Shown here piece after piece: positions 7,937 through 15,838 of a stretch of 64,000 bases of DNA. The DNA lies in the NCBI GenBank assembly GCA_038252255.1, contig JBBSAM010000008.1:1-64000 (forward strand), read 5' to 3'. The notes below the pieces were generated by a model, which worked only from the letters and a program-made list of their open reading frames with translations, did not search any database and was not told the DNA's origin. This stretch comes from Chersky-806 sp038252255 (GTDB taxonomy: Bacteria; Actinomycetota; Acidimicrobiia; IMCC26256; JAENVU01). The translations under genes were made by a program, and so were the position numbers. Every line of letters starts with the position of its first letter. The stretch's first letter is position 1.

Positions 7937-9085
7937 ATGGAGCTGGACTTCACCTCGGACCAGGAAGAGCTGCGCGACACGGTGCGCGCCGTGCTCGCCG
8001 CGGAGTGCCCACCGGCGCTCGTGCGGGAGCTGGTCGAGGCGCGCGTCGCGGGCAAGGCGGTCGCGGCGGACGGGCTGTGGCAGCAGATGGTGGACCTCGG
8101 TTGGCCCGCGCTGACCGTCCCGGAAGCTGCCGGTGGGCTCGGGTTCGGGCCGGTGGAGCTCGCAGTCGTGGTCGAGGAGCTCGGGCGGACGCTCACGCCG
8201 GGCCCGATCCTGCCGACGATCAGCCAATTCGTCCCCGCGGTGCGGGCGCTCGGCGACGCGGACCAGCAGGCGGCGTTCCTCGGCCCGGTCGCCGCGACGG
8301 GCGCGACCGGGACCTTGGCCATCGCGGAGACGACCGGGAGCTTCGATCCGGCGGCGGTGACCGCCACCGCGACTCCGGCGGCGGCTGGGAGCTACATGCT
8401 GGCCGGGGAGAAGCACGGCGTGATGGAAGCGGACACGGCCGGCGAGGTCGTCGTGGTCGCCCGGACACCGGGCACCCGGGGCGAGGAGGGCGTCGGCGCG
8501 TTCGTCGTGCCGCGCGACTGCATCACCGTCACGCCCATGGCCGCGCTCGACGCCAGCCGGGTCATCGCCACCGTCACGCTCGCCGACGTCTCCGTGAGCG
8601 CGGACCGGGTCCTCGGCGAGCCCGGACCCGCGACCGCGAGCGGGTTGCGCCGGGTCGTGCAGGAGGCCACGGTCGCGATCGCGCTGGAGAGTGTCGGCAC
8701 CGCGCAGCAGGTGTTCGACATCTCACTCGCGTACGCCAAGGAGCGGGAGCAGTTCGGGGTGCCGATCGGATCGTTCCAGGCGACGAAGCACAAGCTCGCG
8801 GACATGCTCATCCTCCTCGAGCGGGCCCGCGCGCTCGGCTACTTCGCCGCGCTGACCATCGCCGAGGGCGACGAGCGGGCGCCGGTCGCGACGTCGATGG
8901 CCAAGGCGGCAGCCGGCGATGCGGCGAAGCGGATCGGCAAGGAAGGCATCCAGATCCACGGCGGCATCGGCTACACGTGGGAGCACGACATGCACCTCTA
9001 CGTGCGCCGGCTGCAGTCGAGCGCGGCGTTCTTCGGCAGTGCGCCGTACCACCGTCAGCTCGTGGCCGACGCGCTCGGGATGTGA
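7937..9085 (+). CDS. Acyl-CoA dehydrogenase, FadE type
   Basis: A 382-residue FAD-dependent acyl-CoA dehydrogenase. The N-terminal helical domain starts with FTSDQEELRDTVRAVLA, and the C-terminal domain has YAKEREQFGVPIGSFQATKHKLADM (about 265-289) and IQIHGGIGYTWEHDMHLYVRR. The middle beta domain (about 125-215) is weakly conserved, with no clear SEPxAGSD FAD/substrate motif. This resembles the divergent subunit found in actinobacterial heteromeric sterol dehydrogenases; the 23666 protein has the same C-terminal pattern. It is co-directional with the ligase upstream and convergent with the gene at 9093, with only 7 bp between the stop codons. Whether it acts alone or with a partner is unresolved. 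Confidence 0.88.
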   Translation: MELDFTSDQEELRDTVRAVLAAECPPALVRELVEARVAGKAVAADGLWQQMVDLGWPALTVPEAAGGLGFGPVELAVVVEELGRTLTPGPILPTISQFVPAVRALGDADQQAAFLGPVAATGATGTLAIAETTGSFDPAAVTATATPAAAGSYMLAGEKHGVMEADTAGEVVVVARTPGTRGEEGVGAFVVPRDCITVTPMAALDASRVIATVTLADVSVSADRVLGEPGPATASGLRRVVQEATVAIALESVGTAQQVFDISLAYAKEREQFGVPIGSFQATKHKLADMLILLERARALGYFAALTIAEGDERAPVATSMAKAAAGDAAKRIGKEGIQIHGGIGYTWEHDMHLYVRRLQSSAAFFGSAPYHRQLVADALGM

Positions 9086-9092
9086 GACCCCG

Positions 9093-9860
9093 CTAGTTGG
9101 CGAGAACGACCGCGTAGACGCCGAGCATCACCGCGGAATAGACGAAGCCGGTGATGATCGTGTTCTTGTGCGTGTCGTAGATCGCGTTGGTCCCGCCCGG
9201 CTTGGTCCCGCCGATCCAACCGAGAGCGTTGGCCTCGAACAGGGCCCAGACGACCACCGTGATCGCCCAGTAGATCCCCCGCTTGCTGCCGTCGGGCGGG
9301 AGGATCTGGTTGTACGGGAAGTGAGCGGTTCCCACCATGAAGATGAGCAGGGGCAACGAGAAGATCGTGTTCTGGCGGGATGCCATCAGCGCCAACCGGC
9401 CCTTGGCTGCGGCATCCGGATCCGCCTCGCCACCGGCCTGCACGTTGCGGGCGTTCGCGATGACGACCTTCTGGTTGCGCCAGATGATGCCCCACACGTT
9501 CACGAACATCGTGAGCCCGAGCAGGACACCGGTGGCGATGCTGATGCCGGGCATCGACTTGAAGTAGTCCATGCTCGAGAGCTGCGTGCTGCCGCTCGAG
9601 TCGCGCTGGAAGCCGAGGATCATCAGACCCGTGACGACGGTCGCGAGCGCCGCCCAGCGGAACCACCACAACGCTCGTGACGCGAGCTTGTCGACCGCGT
9701 TGTTGCGGGCGGCGGCCTCCATCTCGGCGAAGGACGGCACCTGCACGAAGTTGAAGTAGTAGAGCAACCCGATCCAGGTGATGCCCACGATCACGTGCAG
9801 GTACCGCGAGAGGAACGCGTACCCACCCCGCGAGAAGACGTCGAGCGCAGCGCCCACCAT
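9093..9860 (-). CDS. Integral membrane protein, PuuD-like (urate oxidase N-terminal domain family)
   Basis: A 255-residue protein with about seven or eight hydrophobic segments. RYLHVIVGITWIGLLYYFNF (His22) at the N-terminus is the signature of the membrane domain annotated as urate oxidase N-terminal/PuuD. True PuuD urate hydroxylase carries a C-terminal cytochrome c; no CxxCH is present here, so this is a stand-alone membrane domain. No purine-catabolism neighbours are visible. The start is an ATG at 9860, 33 bp from an inverted repeat at 9894-9911. Urate hydroxylation should not be assumed; a haem-binding electron-transfer membrane protein is an alternative. Confidence 0.75.
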   Translation of the reverse strand: MVGAALDVFSRGGYAFLSRYLHVIVGITWIGLLYYFNFVQVPSFAEMEAAARNNAVDKLASRALWWFRWAALATVVTGLMILGFQRDSSGSTQLSSMDYFKSMPGISIATGVLLGLTMFVNVWGIIWRNQKVVIANARNVQAGGEADPDAAAKGRLALMASRQNTIFSLPLLIFMVGTAHFPYNQILPPDGSKRGIYWAITVVVWALFEANALGWIGGTKPGGTNAIYDTHKNTIITGFVYSAVMLGVYAVVLAN

Positions 9861-9893
9861 CCGAGCTCACCCCCGTTGTGTTGCGAGTCCTGG

Positions 9894-9911
9894 CAGCACG
9901 GAGTCGTGCTG
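9894..9911. promoter_or_regulatory. Inverted repeat upstream of the PuuD-like gene
   Basis: CAGCACG-gagt-CGTGCTG is a perfect 7-bp inverted repeat centred about 42 bp upstream of the ATG at 9860. It lies between two minus-strand genes, so it could be an operator for the PuuD-like gene or a short hairpin after the gene at 9945. Confidence 0.4.
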
Positions 9912-9944
9912 GGACGCGGAACGTAGCACCGCGTCACGAGATCG

Positions 9945-11018
9945 TCAGGGACTGCCCGTCCATACGGCGTCGGCGGAGCCGGTCCCCGGGCGACCGGCCG
10001 CTTCCCACTCGGCGTAGAAGTCGAAGAACGGCTCCCCAAAGGGATCTTCACCGCGCAGTGGCAGCGACCCCCGCCGGATCGTCCAGTCCATCGGCGCCAG
10101 CTCGTACGCGCGACCGAAATGACGCTCCGCGGCGTCTTTCTTCCCTTCGCGCGCGAGGTGCGCACCGATCCGGCGCTCGAGCCGCGCCATCTGCTCGGCT
10201 TCCGTCGGCTCCTGCTGGTGGGACCGCACACCGTCGTCGTCCTCGGGTACCTCGCCGTTGCGGACCCAGCGGCGCAGCTGCTCGTGGTGCACCGTCGAGT
10301 CGATGTTCGTGAAGTCCTTGAACTGGTCGTCGCCCGGCGCGATCACCGGCGCGCGGACGATGTGATCGTGCTCGTCGATCCAGATGACCGATGGGACGTT
10401 CGTGATGCCGAACAGCTCGCCGAGCAGATGCTCCCGGTCGACGAGCACCGGGAACCTCGGGCTCGGGTCCGCGGCGTCGACCCACTCCTTGGCCGCGGCG
10501 GCACTGTCGTCGAGCGCGACCGACACGATGTCGAGGCCGTCGGGGCCGAGCTCCTCCGACAGCTCCTGCCAGGCCGGGAGGTCGTAGCGGCAGCCGCACC
10601 ACGACGCCCACGTGACCAGCAGCGTCTTGCGTGGGCCGAGCGACGAGTACCGGAACGTCTCCCCCGCCAGGTCCGGGAGCTCGAAGTCCGGTGCCTCCAG
10701 CGTCTCCATCGCCGCGACCCGCTCCGCCGCCGGCACGCCGATCGCGGCAACGCCTTCGGCCGCGTCGACCACGACGGGACGCTGCAGCGCGGCCGCGAAC
10801 GCGGCCAGGTCGATCGAACCGTCCACCACGAGCGCCGCGCGATCGCGGACCGGGATGCACACGGACTCCCGGCACAGGCCCTCCGGCTTGAGCGTCCAAC
10901 CCGTCGCGTCCTCGAGCGCCCCGGGCTCGACGAGCAGACAGTCGCCGTCGACCCGGGCGTCGATCGGACGCGCCCCGTGTTCGGCGTCGATGAGCACGGT
11001 CTCCGATGCGGTCGTCAT
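9945..11018 (-). CDS. TlpA/AhpC-like thioredoxin-fold protein with C-terminal TPR-like helices
   Basis: A 357-residue protein. Residues about 105-235 form a TlpA/AhpC-type thioredoxin domain with LEAPDFELPDL and WASWCGCRYDLPAW. The redox motif is C141-G-C143, not the usual CxxC, so ordinary dithiol exchange is uncertain. Residues 1-100 form an unrecognised domain with Cys27, Cys49 and Cys54. The C-terminus (about 280-330) is helical, with HFGRAYELAPMDWTIRRGSL reading like a TPR unit. No signal peptide is seen, so it is probably cytoplasmic. It is divergent from the dehydrogenase at 11103 across 84 bp containing CGGTCG-ctt-CGACCG. A peroxiredoxin-like or redox-sensing role is possible. Confidence 0.8.
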   Translation of the reverse strand: MTTASETVLIDAEHGARPIDARVDGDCLLVEPGALEDATGWTLKPEGLCRESVCIPVRDRAALVVDGSIDLAAFAAALQRPVVVDAAEGVAAIGVPAAERVAAMETLEAPDFELPDLAGETFRYSSLGPRKTLLVTWASWCGCRYDLPAWQELSEELGPDGLDIVSVALDDSAAAAKEWVDAADPSPRFPVLVDREHLLGELFGITNVPSVIWIDEHDHIVRAPVIAPGDDQFKDFTNIDSTVHHEQLRRWVRNGEVPEDDDGVRSHQQEPTEAEQMARLERRIGAHLAREGKKDAAERHFGRAYELAPMDWTIRRGSLPLRGEDPFGEPFFDFYAEWEAAGRPGTGSADAVWTGSP

Positions 11019-11102
11019 ACCGAGGAATCTACGCGGCCGTCCCGGTCGCTTCGACCGCGGGACCGGGGTGCTGGCGATCTCGTGCGGCCTACGCTCACGC
11101 CT

Positions 11103-12296
11103 ATGACTGATCCTGATGCCGCCAAGGTCGAAGCACTCACCGACGAGCTGCTGTCACAGCCCGATCCGTCCGATCGGGTCGCGTTTCGCGGCGCCCAGTA
11201 CGACCTCGGGCTCGGGTGGGTGCACTTCCCCGTCGGTTTCGGTGGGCTCGGCGTGGACCCGGCGCTCCAGCGCATCGTCGACGGGCGCATCCGCGCCGCG
11301 GGGATCACGTTCGACGAGGTCGGCTGGAACGGCTTCGGCCTGTTCCTGGCCGCGCCGACGATCGTCGGCCACGCCGATCCGCAGACCGCGGCCCGGTTGC
11401 TGCGGCCGCTCTTCACCGGCGAGGAGATCTGGTGCCAGCTGTTCAGTGAGCCCGGTGCCGGGTCGGACCTGGCCTCCCTCGCGACCCGTGCCGTACGCGA
11501 CGGCGACGAGTGGGTGGTGAACGGACAGAAGGTCTGGAACACGCTCGCGCACATGGCGCACCGCGGGATGCTCGTCGCCCGCACCGATCCGGACGTACCG
11601 AAGCACAAGGGCCTGACGTACTTCGCGCTCGACATGCACGCGCCGGGCGTGGAGGTGCGCCCGCTGGTCCAGATCACGGGCGAGGCGGAGTTCAACGAGG
11701 TCTACATGACCGATGTGCGCGTGCCGGACACCGACCGCATCGGTGACGTCGGCGACGGGTGGCGCGTGTCGATGACCACGCTGATGAACGAGCGGGTGAC
11801 GATCGGCGGCGCGATCGCCCAACGCGAGTCGGGGCCGATCGGCGACCTCATGCGGTTGTGGCGTGGCCTCCCGGATGATCGCCGTCGTGATCCGGTGTCG
11901 CGCGACAAGGTCGCCGCGCTCTGGACCGAGGCCGAGGTGCTCCGGCTGACGAACCTCCGGGCGACGCAGAACCGAAAGGCCGGAATCGCGGGACCCGAAG
12001 GGTCGGTGAGCAAGCTCGCGTTCGCGGAGGTCAACAAGCGGATCTACGAGCTCGCGGTCAACCTCATGGGCCCGGACGGCCTCCTGATCGACACCTATGA
12101 GTTCGTGCGCCCCCAGGCCGCCCAGCTCACCGGTGGCGGCGACCCCCGCAAGATGTTCCTCCGGTCGCGCGCCAACTCGATCGAGGGCGGGACGTCCGAG
12201 ATCCTGCGCAACATCCTGGGCGAGCGGGTGCTGGGCCTCCCTGGCGAGCCCCGGACGGACAAGGCACTGCCGTGGAAGGACGTCCCCCGGTCCTGA
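11103..12296 (+). CDS. Acyl-CoA dehydrogenase
   Basis: A 397-residue acyl-CoA dehydrogenase from ATG 11103. FAD/substrate motifs are complete: WCQLFSEPGAGSDLASL, VVNGQKVWNTLAH, VQITGEAEFNEVYMTDVRVP and the C-terminal NSIEGGTSEILRNILGERVLGLP. A Glu in the LMNERVTIGG helix is a candidate catalytic base. The first ~90 residues are short and divergent compared with the family. The frame stays open upstream to about 10119, but that part is antisense to the 9945 gene and is not coding. It stands alone, and a terminator hairpin follows 30 bp after the stop. Confidence 0.9.
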   Translation: MTDPDAAKVEALTDELLSQPDPSDRVAFRGAQYDLGLGWVHFPVGFGGLGVDPALQRIVDGRIRAAGITFDEVGWNGFGLFLAAPTIVGHADPQTAARLLRPLFTGEEIWCQLFSEPGAGSDLASLATRAVRDGDEWVVNGQKVWNTLAHMAHRGMLVARTDPDVPKHKGLTYFALDMHAPGVEVRPLVQITGEAEFNEVYMTDVRVPDTDRIGDVGDGWRVSMTTLMNERVTIGGAIAQRESGPIGDLMRLWRGLPDDRRRDPVSRDKVAALWTEAEVLRLTNLRATQNRKAGIAGPEGSVSKLAFAEVNKRIYELAVNLMGPDGLLIDTYEFVRPQAAQLTGGGDPRKMFLRSRANSIEGGTSEILRNILGERVLGLPGEPRTDKALPWKDVPRS

Positions 12297-12324
12297 CCCA
12301 CCACACTCCAGGACCTCCACACCT

Positions 12325-12374
12325 CGTTTTGGCGTCGCTTCTTCACCCCGGCGGTGGTCTGGCGACGCCAAAAG
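12325..12374. terminator. Bidirectional terminator-like hairpin, dispersed repeat family B copy 1
   Basis: TTTTGGCGTCGC (12327-12338) and GCGACGCCAAAA (12362-12373) are perfect 12-bp arms that begin and end in T and A runs, suiting termination in both directions. It lies between the dehydrogenase (ends 12296) and the convergent tRNA-Cys (3' end 12399). A same-length homologue is at 42492-42541. Confidence 0.75.
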
Positions 12375-12398
12375 CTTGAGAAGGGTGGGTGGTGATCG

Positions 12399-12470
12399 AG
12401 GTGGCGGCGGGAATCGAACCCGCGTACGGGGCTTTGCAGGCCCTTGCCTGAACCACTCGGCTACGCCACC
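12399..12470 (-). tRNA. tRNA-Cys (GCA)
   Basis: The reverse complement gives a 72-nt cloverleaf. The acceptor arms GGTGGCG and CGCCACC pair, followed by discriminator T; the anticodon loop is CTGCAAA with anticodon GCA (genomic TGC at 12435-12437), and the T-arm is GCGGGTTCGATTCCCGC. No CCA is encoded. The fold and anticodon match bacterial tRNA-Cys. The family B hairpin at 12327-12373 is downstream and probably terminates it. Confidence 0.95.
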
Positions 12471-12662
12471 GGAAGGAGCGAGGTTACCCGCAGCCGTCCC
12501 GGACCGGAGTGGCCCGGGTCGCGGCAACCGTCGACGTACGTGAGTCAACCGGTGGCCGCGCTCGACGGAGTCACTCGCTCACGTGTCCGGTCGCCGATGC
12601 GCGCGCACTCCGACGCGAGCGGCTCCCCGGCGTCTGAGCCGGCGTGCACCTAGTGTGCGGCC

Positions 12663-14603
12663 GTGCGGTGGGCGCGGGGGGTGCTCGTCATCACGTTGAT
12701 CTTCGGGATCGGCGCGATCGGGCTCGGCCGGCCGGGCGCGGGCGCATCGGCAACCGTTCGCGCTCTGGCGCCGACCCGGACCGCGGCGAGCCGGGCGTGC
12801 GACTGGCCCATGTGGGGCTACGCGATCACTCGGCCGTTCGCGACCCGCTGCGCCAGCAAGATCTCCGCCTCGAACGTGAACCGGCTCCGGCTGCGGTGGT
12901 TCTTCAACTCGCGCGACGTCGTCACTGCGACTCCCGCGGTCGTCGACGGCACCGTGTACGTCGGCGACTGGTCCGGTCGCGTCTACGCGCTGCGAGCGCG
13001 TGACGGCAGGGCGCGTTGGACCTTCACCGCAGCTCCGGAGCGACTCGTGTACAGCGGTCAGATCGTCGCGTCCCCGGCGGTGGCGACCGTCGACGGGGTC
13101 CGCACGGTGTTCGTCCCGTCGGGCAAGACGATGTATGCGCTGCGAGCGTCCGACGGCAAGGAGCTCTGGCATCACACGATGGGCCGGAAGGGCGCCGCGA
13201 ACGACCCGACCGAGATCGAGTCCTCCCCGGTCGTAGCGGACGGCAAGGTGATCTTCGGCTTCGACGTGCACAACTCCGGCAAGGGGTTCGCGGCGGGAAT
13301 CGTCGCCGTCGACGCGCGCACGGGACGGCAGCGCTGGAGGCTCGTCACCGCGCCGTCCACCGGAGTGGGGGCGACCGGCGCCGGCTGTGGTGACGTCTGG
13401 GGATCACCCGCGGTCGACCGCGCGCGCGAGCTCGTGATCTTTGGCACCGGCAACTGCACCGCCCCGGACCGCTGGGGTCGCTTCAGTGACGCGATGGTCG
13501 CCGTGGACCTGGGGACCGGCGCGCTGCGCTGGACCTTCCAGCCGCACCAGTCGAACCGCGACGACCTGGACTTCGCGGGCGCACCGAACCTCATCGACAT
13601 CGACGGGCAGGCGCTCGCCGGGCTCGGGAACAAGGACGGCGTCTACTACGTGGTCGATCGCACGACCGGGCAGCGGGTCACCTCGGCCGTCGCCACCGGA
13701 CCGGGCCTCACCCGTCCGGGCGGCAACTTCTCCACCGGTGGGTTCATCGGTCCCGCGGCGTACCAGGACGGCATCGTCGTGGGCGGCACCGCGGTCGGTC
13801 CGGCGCCGTACCTGCACGGCATCGCGGTCCCGAGTGGCGCGGTGATCTGGCAGAACCAGGAGCCGAGTGCGACCTATGCCGCGAGCGCCATCGTCAACGG
13901 CACCGCGATCATCGGCGGCACCGACTTCACGCTGCGCGCCGTCGCGGTCGGCACCGGCAAGAAGCTGTGGTCACAGCCGATGAAGGGCGCGGTCTCCGGC
14001 GGTGTCGCGATCACGCGCGAGGACGTGTTCGCAGTCGCGGGAATCCGCGAGCCGGGACTCGGCAAGCGCAGCCGCTCGAGCGGCGTCTACCGGTTCTCGC
14101 TGCACGGCAAGCGCGCCCGCATCCACATCCCCCCGCCCGCGTCGTCGGCCACGACGAAGCCGGCATCCAACGTCGTGCAGCCCTGCGTCGGCTCACCCTG
14201 CACCCTCGGCTTCGAGCTCAAGAAGCCGCCGGCCGGCCTCGCTCCCTCCGCCCGGCTCGAGATCACTCCGCGACCGTTCCGCGTCCGGGTGCACGCGGCA
14301 GGGCTCGGGCCGCCGATGGGCTGGCTGCGCCCGGGAACGCCCACGGCGACGGCGGGCGCGACCGCGTACGCCGTCTTCCTCTCCGAGAGCGACGACAACC
14401 CGACGGGCGGTCTCGTCTGCGTGCTCGACGCCCGCTTCGACTGCACCGGGACGCACATCCCCCGCCGCGGCGCGACCTACAACCGGGCCAGCATCGTCGC
14501 GGTGAAGGATCCGCACACGCTCCCCACGCTCGCCGACGGCTTCGAGCGTCTCGTGACCACCCAGTCGTTCGATCCACCACTCCAACCGGCTCCCGGAAGG
14601 TGA
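12663..14603 (+). CDS. Secreted PQQ-type beta-propeller protein
   Basis: A 646-residue protein (GTG start) with an N-terminal hydrophobic signal segment (VLVITLIFGIGAIGLG). Propeller blades follow, each with the W-type pattern VYALRARDGRARW, MYALRASDGKELW, VAVDARTGRQRW and VAVDLGTGALRW. CDWPMWGY after the signal resembles the start of PQQ-dependent alcohol dehydrogenases. No haem CxxCH motif was found, so it is not a quinohaemoprotein, and PQQ binding itself is unproven. The C-terminal ~120 residues form a separate beta-rich domain with cysteine pairs. A second secreted propeller gene follows 7 bp downstream, so the two are probably translated together. Confidence 0.8.
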   Translation: MRWARGVLVITLIFGIGAIGLGRPGAGASATVRALAPTRTAASRACDWPMWGYAITRPFATRCASKISASNVNRLRLRWFFNSRDVVTATPAVVDGTVYVGDWSGRVYALRARDGRARWTFTAAPERLVYSGQIVASPAVATVDGVRTVFVPSGKTMYALRASDGKELWHHTMGRKGAANDPTEIESSPVVADGKVIFGFDVHNSGKGFAAGIVAVDARTGRQRWRLVTAPSTGVGATGAGCGDVWGSPAVDRARELVIFGTGNCTAPDRWGRFSDAMVAVDLGTGALRWTFQPHQSNRDDLDFAGAPNLIDIDGQALAGLGNKDGVYYVVDRTTGQRVTSAVATGPGLTRPGGNFSTGGFIGPAAYQDGIVVGGTAVGPAPYLHGIAVPSGAVIWQNQEPSATYAASAIVNGTAIIGGTDFTLRAVAVGTGKKLWSQPMKGAVSGGVAITREDVFAVAGIREPGLGKRSRSSGVYRFSLHGKRARIHIPPPASSATTKPASNVVQPCVGSPCTLGFELKKPPAGLAPSARLEITPRPFRVRVHAAGLGPPMGWLRPGTPTATAGATAYAVFLSESDDNPTGGLVCVLDARFDCTGTHIPRRGATYNRASIVAVKDPHTLPTLADGFERLVTTQSFDPPLQPAPGR

Positions 14604-14610
14604 GGCACTC

Positions 14611-15768
14611 ATGCGCCGCTCACTCGTCGTTCTGATCGCCGTCTCCGCTGCGGTCACCACGTGCATCGCGCTCGCGGCGCCGGCCGGTTCCATGCCGCGC
14701 TCGGCGATGGGTTCGGGAGCTCGGGAGAAGCCGCGCGCCATCGTGTTCAGCGCCGAGGGCAACAACCTGAACGCGTACGACAGCGTCCCCCCATTCCGGC
14801 GACAGCGCGTCATCACCACCCGGGCCGACGACCCGAAGGGCCTCGACATCAATGCTCAGATCTGCTTCTTCCCCGGCGTCAAGCGGGGCGACACCAAGTG
14901 GTTCATCGCGGGTGAGGACACGGGGCAGCCCAACCCGCCGCAGGGTTGGGGCATCTTCCAGCTCAAGGGCAAGCGCATCGGCCACCTGCAGGCGAAAGAG
15001 ATCGGGAAGCTCACGCCCACGTACCAGGGCTCGGCGGACAACGCGGAGAACTACGGCTGCGGCTTCCTGCGCGACGGGCGTGTGCTCACGACCGACGTCG
15101 GCAACCAGGCCAGCGGGAACGGCGACGGGCAGCTCATCGTGTGGTTCCCACCGTTCAACCGGACGAGGGTGCGGTACTGCAAGGTCGACACCGGGATCGC
15201 GACCGCCGGCAGCATCCTCGTCAAGCACGACACCGTGTACCTCGCCTCGGCTCGCCCGCCGACCGCGGGCGTGTGGAGGTACACCGGGCCGTTCCCGACG
15301 TCGAACACCGCAGCCGGGGGTTGCGGCAAGCGCGATGTCACCGGCGCGCCGCTCGCCGACTCGGTGCACAAGAAGCTCTTCATCCCGACCGGCGGGTCCG
15401 TCGTGAGCCCGAACGCGCTCACGCGCTCACCGCGCGGCTACTACGTGTCGAGCGTGATCAACGGCGTCATCGCCGAGTTCGACGAGCACGGGAAGTTCCT
15501 GCGCAACGTGCTCCAGCCGGCGGCGGGAGACACCCTCGGCGCAACGCCGTACCGGACGGGGACACCGCTCGGGATCGGCGTGGACGACAAGGGCGACCTC
15601 TTCTACGCCGACATCGGGATCGTCATCAGCGCCGACGGCGTCGGGCCGGGCGACCACACCGGCACCGTCCGGCGGATCCACTTCGTGCACGGCCGGCCCC
15701 AGCCGCCCCAGACGATGAAGCGGCACCTGGACTTCCCCGACGGCATCGGGATCCTCGAACCCCGCTAG
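14611..15768 (+). CDS. Secreted beta-propeller-like protein of unknown function
   Basis: A 385-residue protein with a signal peptide (SLVVLIAVSAAVTTCIALAAPAG). The mature part has SMP-30/NHL-like features (GYYVSSVINGVIAEFDEHGKF, GIGVDDKGDLFYADIGIV) typical of six-bladed propellers, and several Cys that could form disulphides outside the cell. It lies 7 bp after the PQQ-type gene with a GAGGCA ribosome-binding region, so the two form an operon of exported proteins. A strong hairpin terminator follows. Function not recognised; enzyme or binding protein are both possible. Confidence 0.75.
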   Translation: MRRSLVVLIAVSAAVTTCIALAAPAGSMPRSAMGSGAREKPRAIVFSAEGNNLNAYDSVPPFRRQRVITTRADDPKGLDINAQICFFPGVKRGDTKWFIAGEDTGQPNPPQGWGIFQLKGKRIGHLQAKEIGKLTPTYQGSADNAENYGCGFLRDGRVLTTDVGNQASGNGDGQLIVWFPPFNRTRVRYCKVDTGIATAGSILVKHDTVYLASARPPTAGVWRYTGPFPTSNTAAGGCGKRDVTGAPLADSVHKKLFIPTGGSVVSPNALTRSPRGYYVSSVINGVIAEFDEHGKFLRNVLQPAAGDTLGATPYRTGTPLGIGVDDKGDLFYADIGIVISADGVGPGDHTGTVRRIHFVHGRPQPPQTMKRHLDFPDGIGILEPR

Positions 15769-15784
15769 GTCTCCCCCGGCTCCG

Positions 15785-15831
15785 TTCTCGGCCCGCTGAA
15801 GCGGCTCTGGTCCCGTCGAGCGGGCCGAGAA
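15785..15831 (+). terminator. Rho-independent-like hairpin after the secreted propeller operon
   Basis: TTCTCGGCCCGCT (15785-15797) and AGCGGGCCGAGAA (15819-15831) are a perfect 13-bp inverted repeat with a 21-nt loop, starting 17 bp after the stop at 15768. The 3' arm supplies the AGAAGGG that could also be read as a ribosome binding site for ATG 15839. Confidence 0.75.
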
Positions 15832-15838
15832 GGGCCGG

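Noticed and set aside
11041..11067. CCCGGTC...GACCGGG inverted repeat as a further regulon operator
   Set aside because: The sequence does not match TGAC-N6-GTCA, and short GC-rich inverted repeats are common here; it is noted only in the 9945 entry.
10119..11102. N-terminal extension of the 11103 dehydrogenase
   Set aside because: The extra frame is antisense to the thioredoxin-fold gene and has no dehydrogenase features; family similarity begins near 11103.
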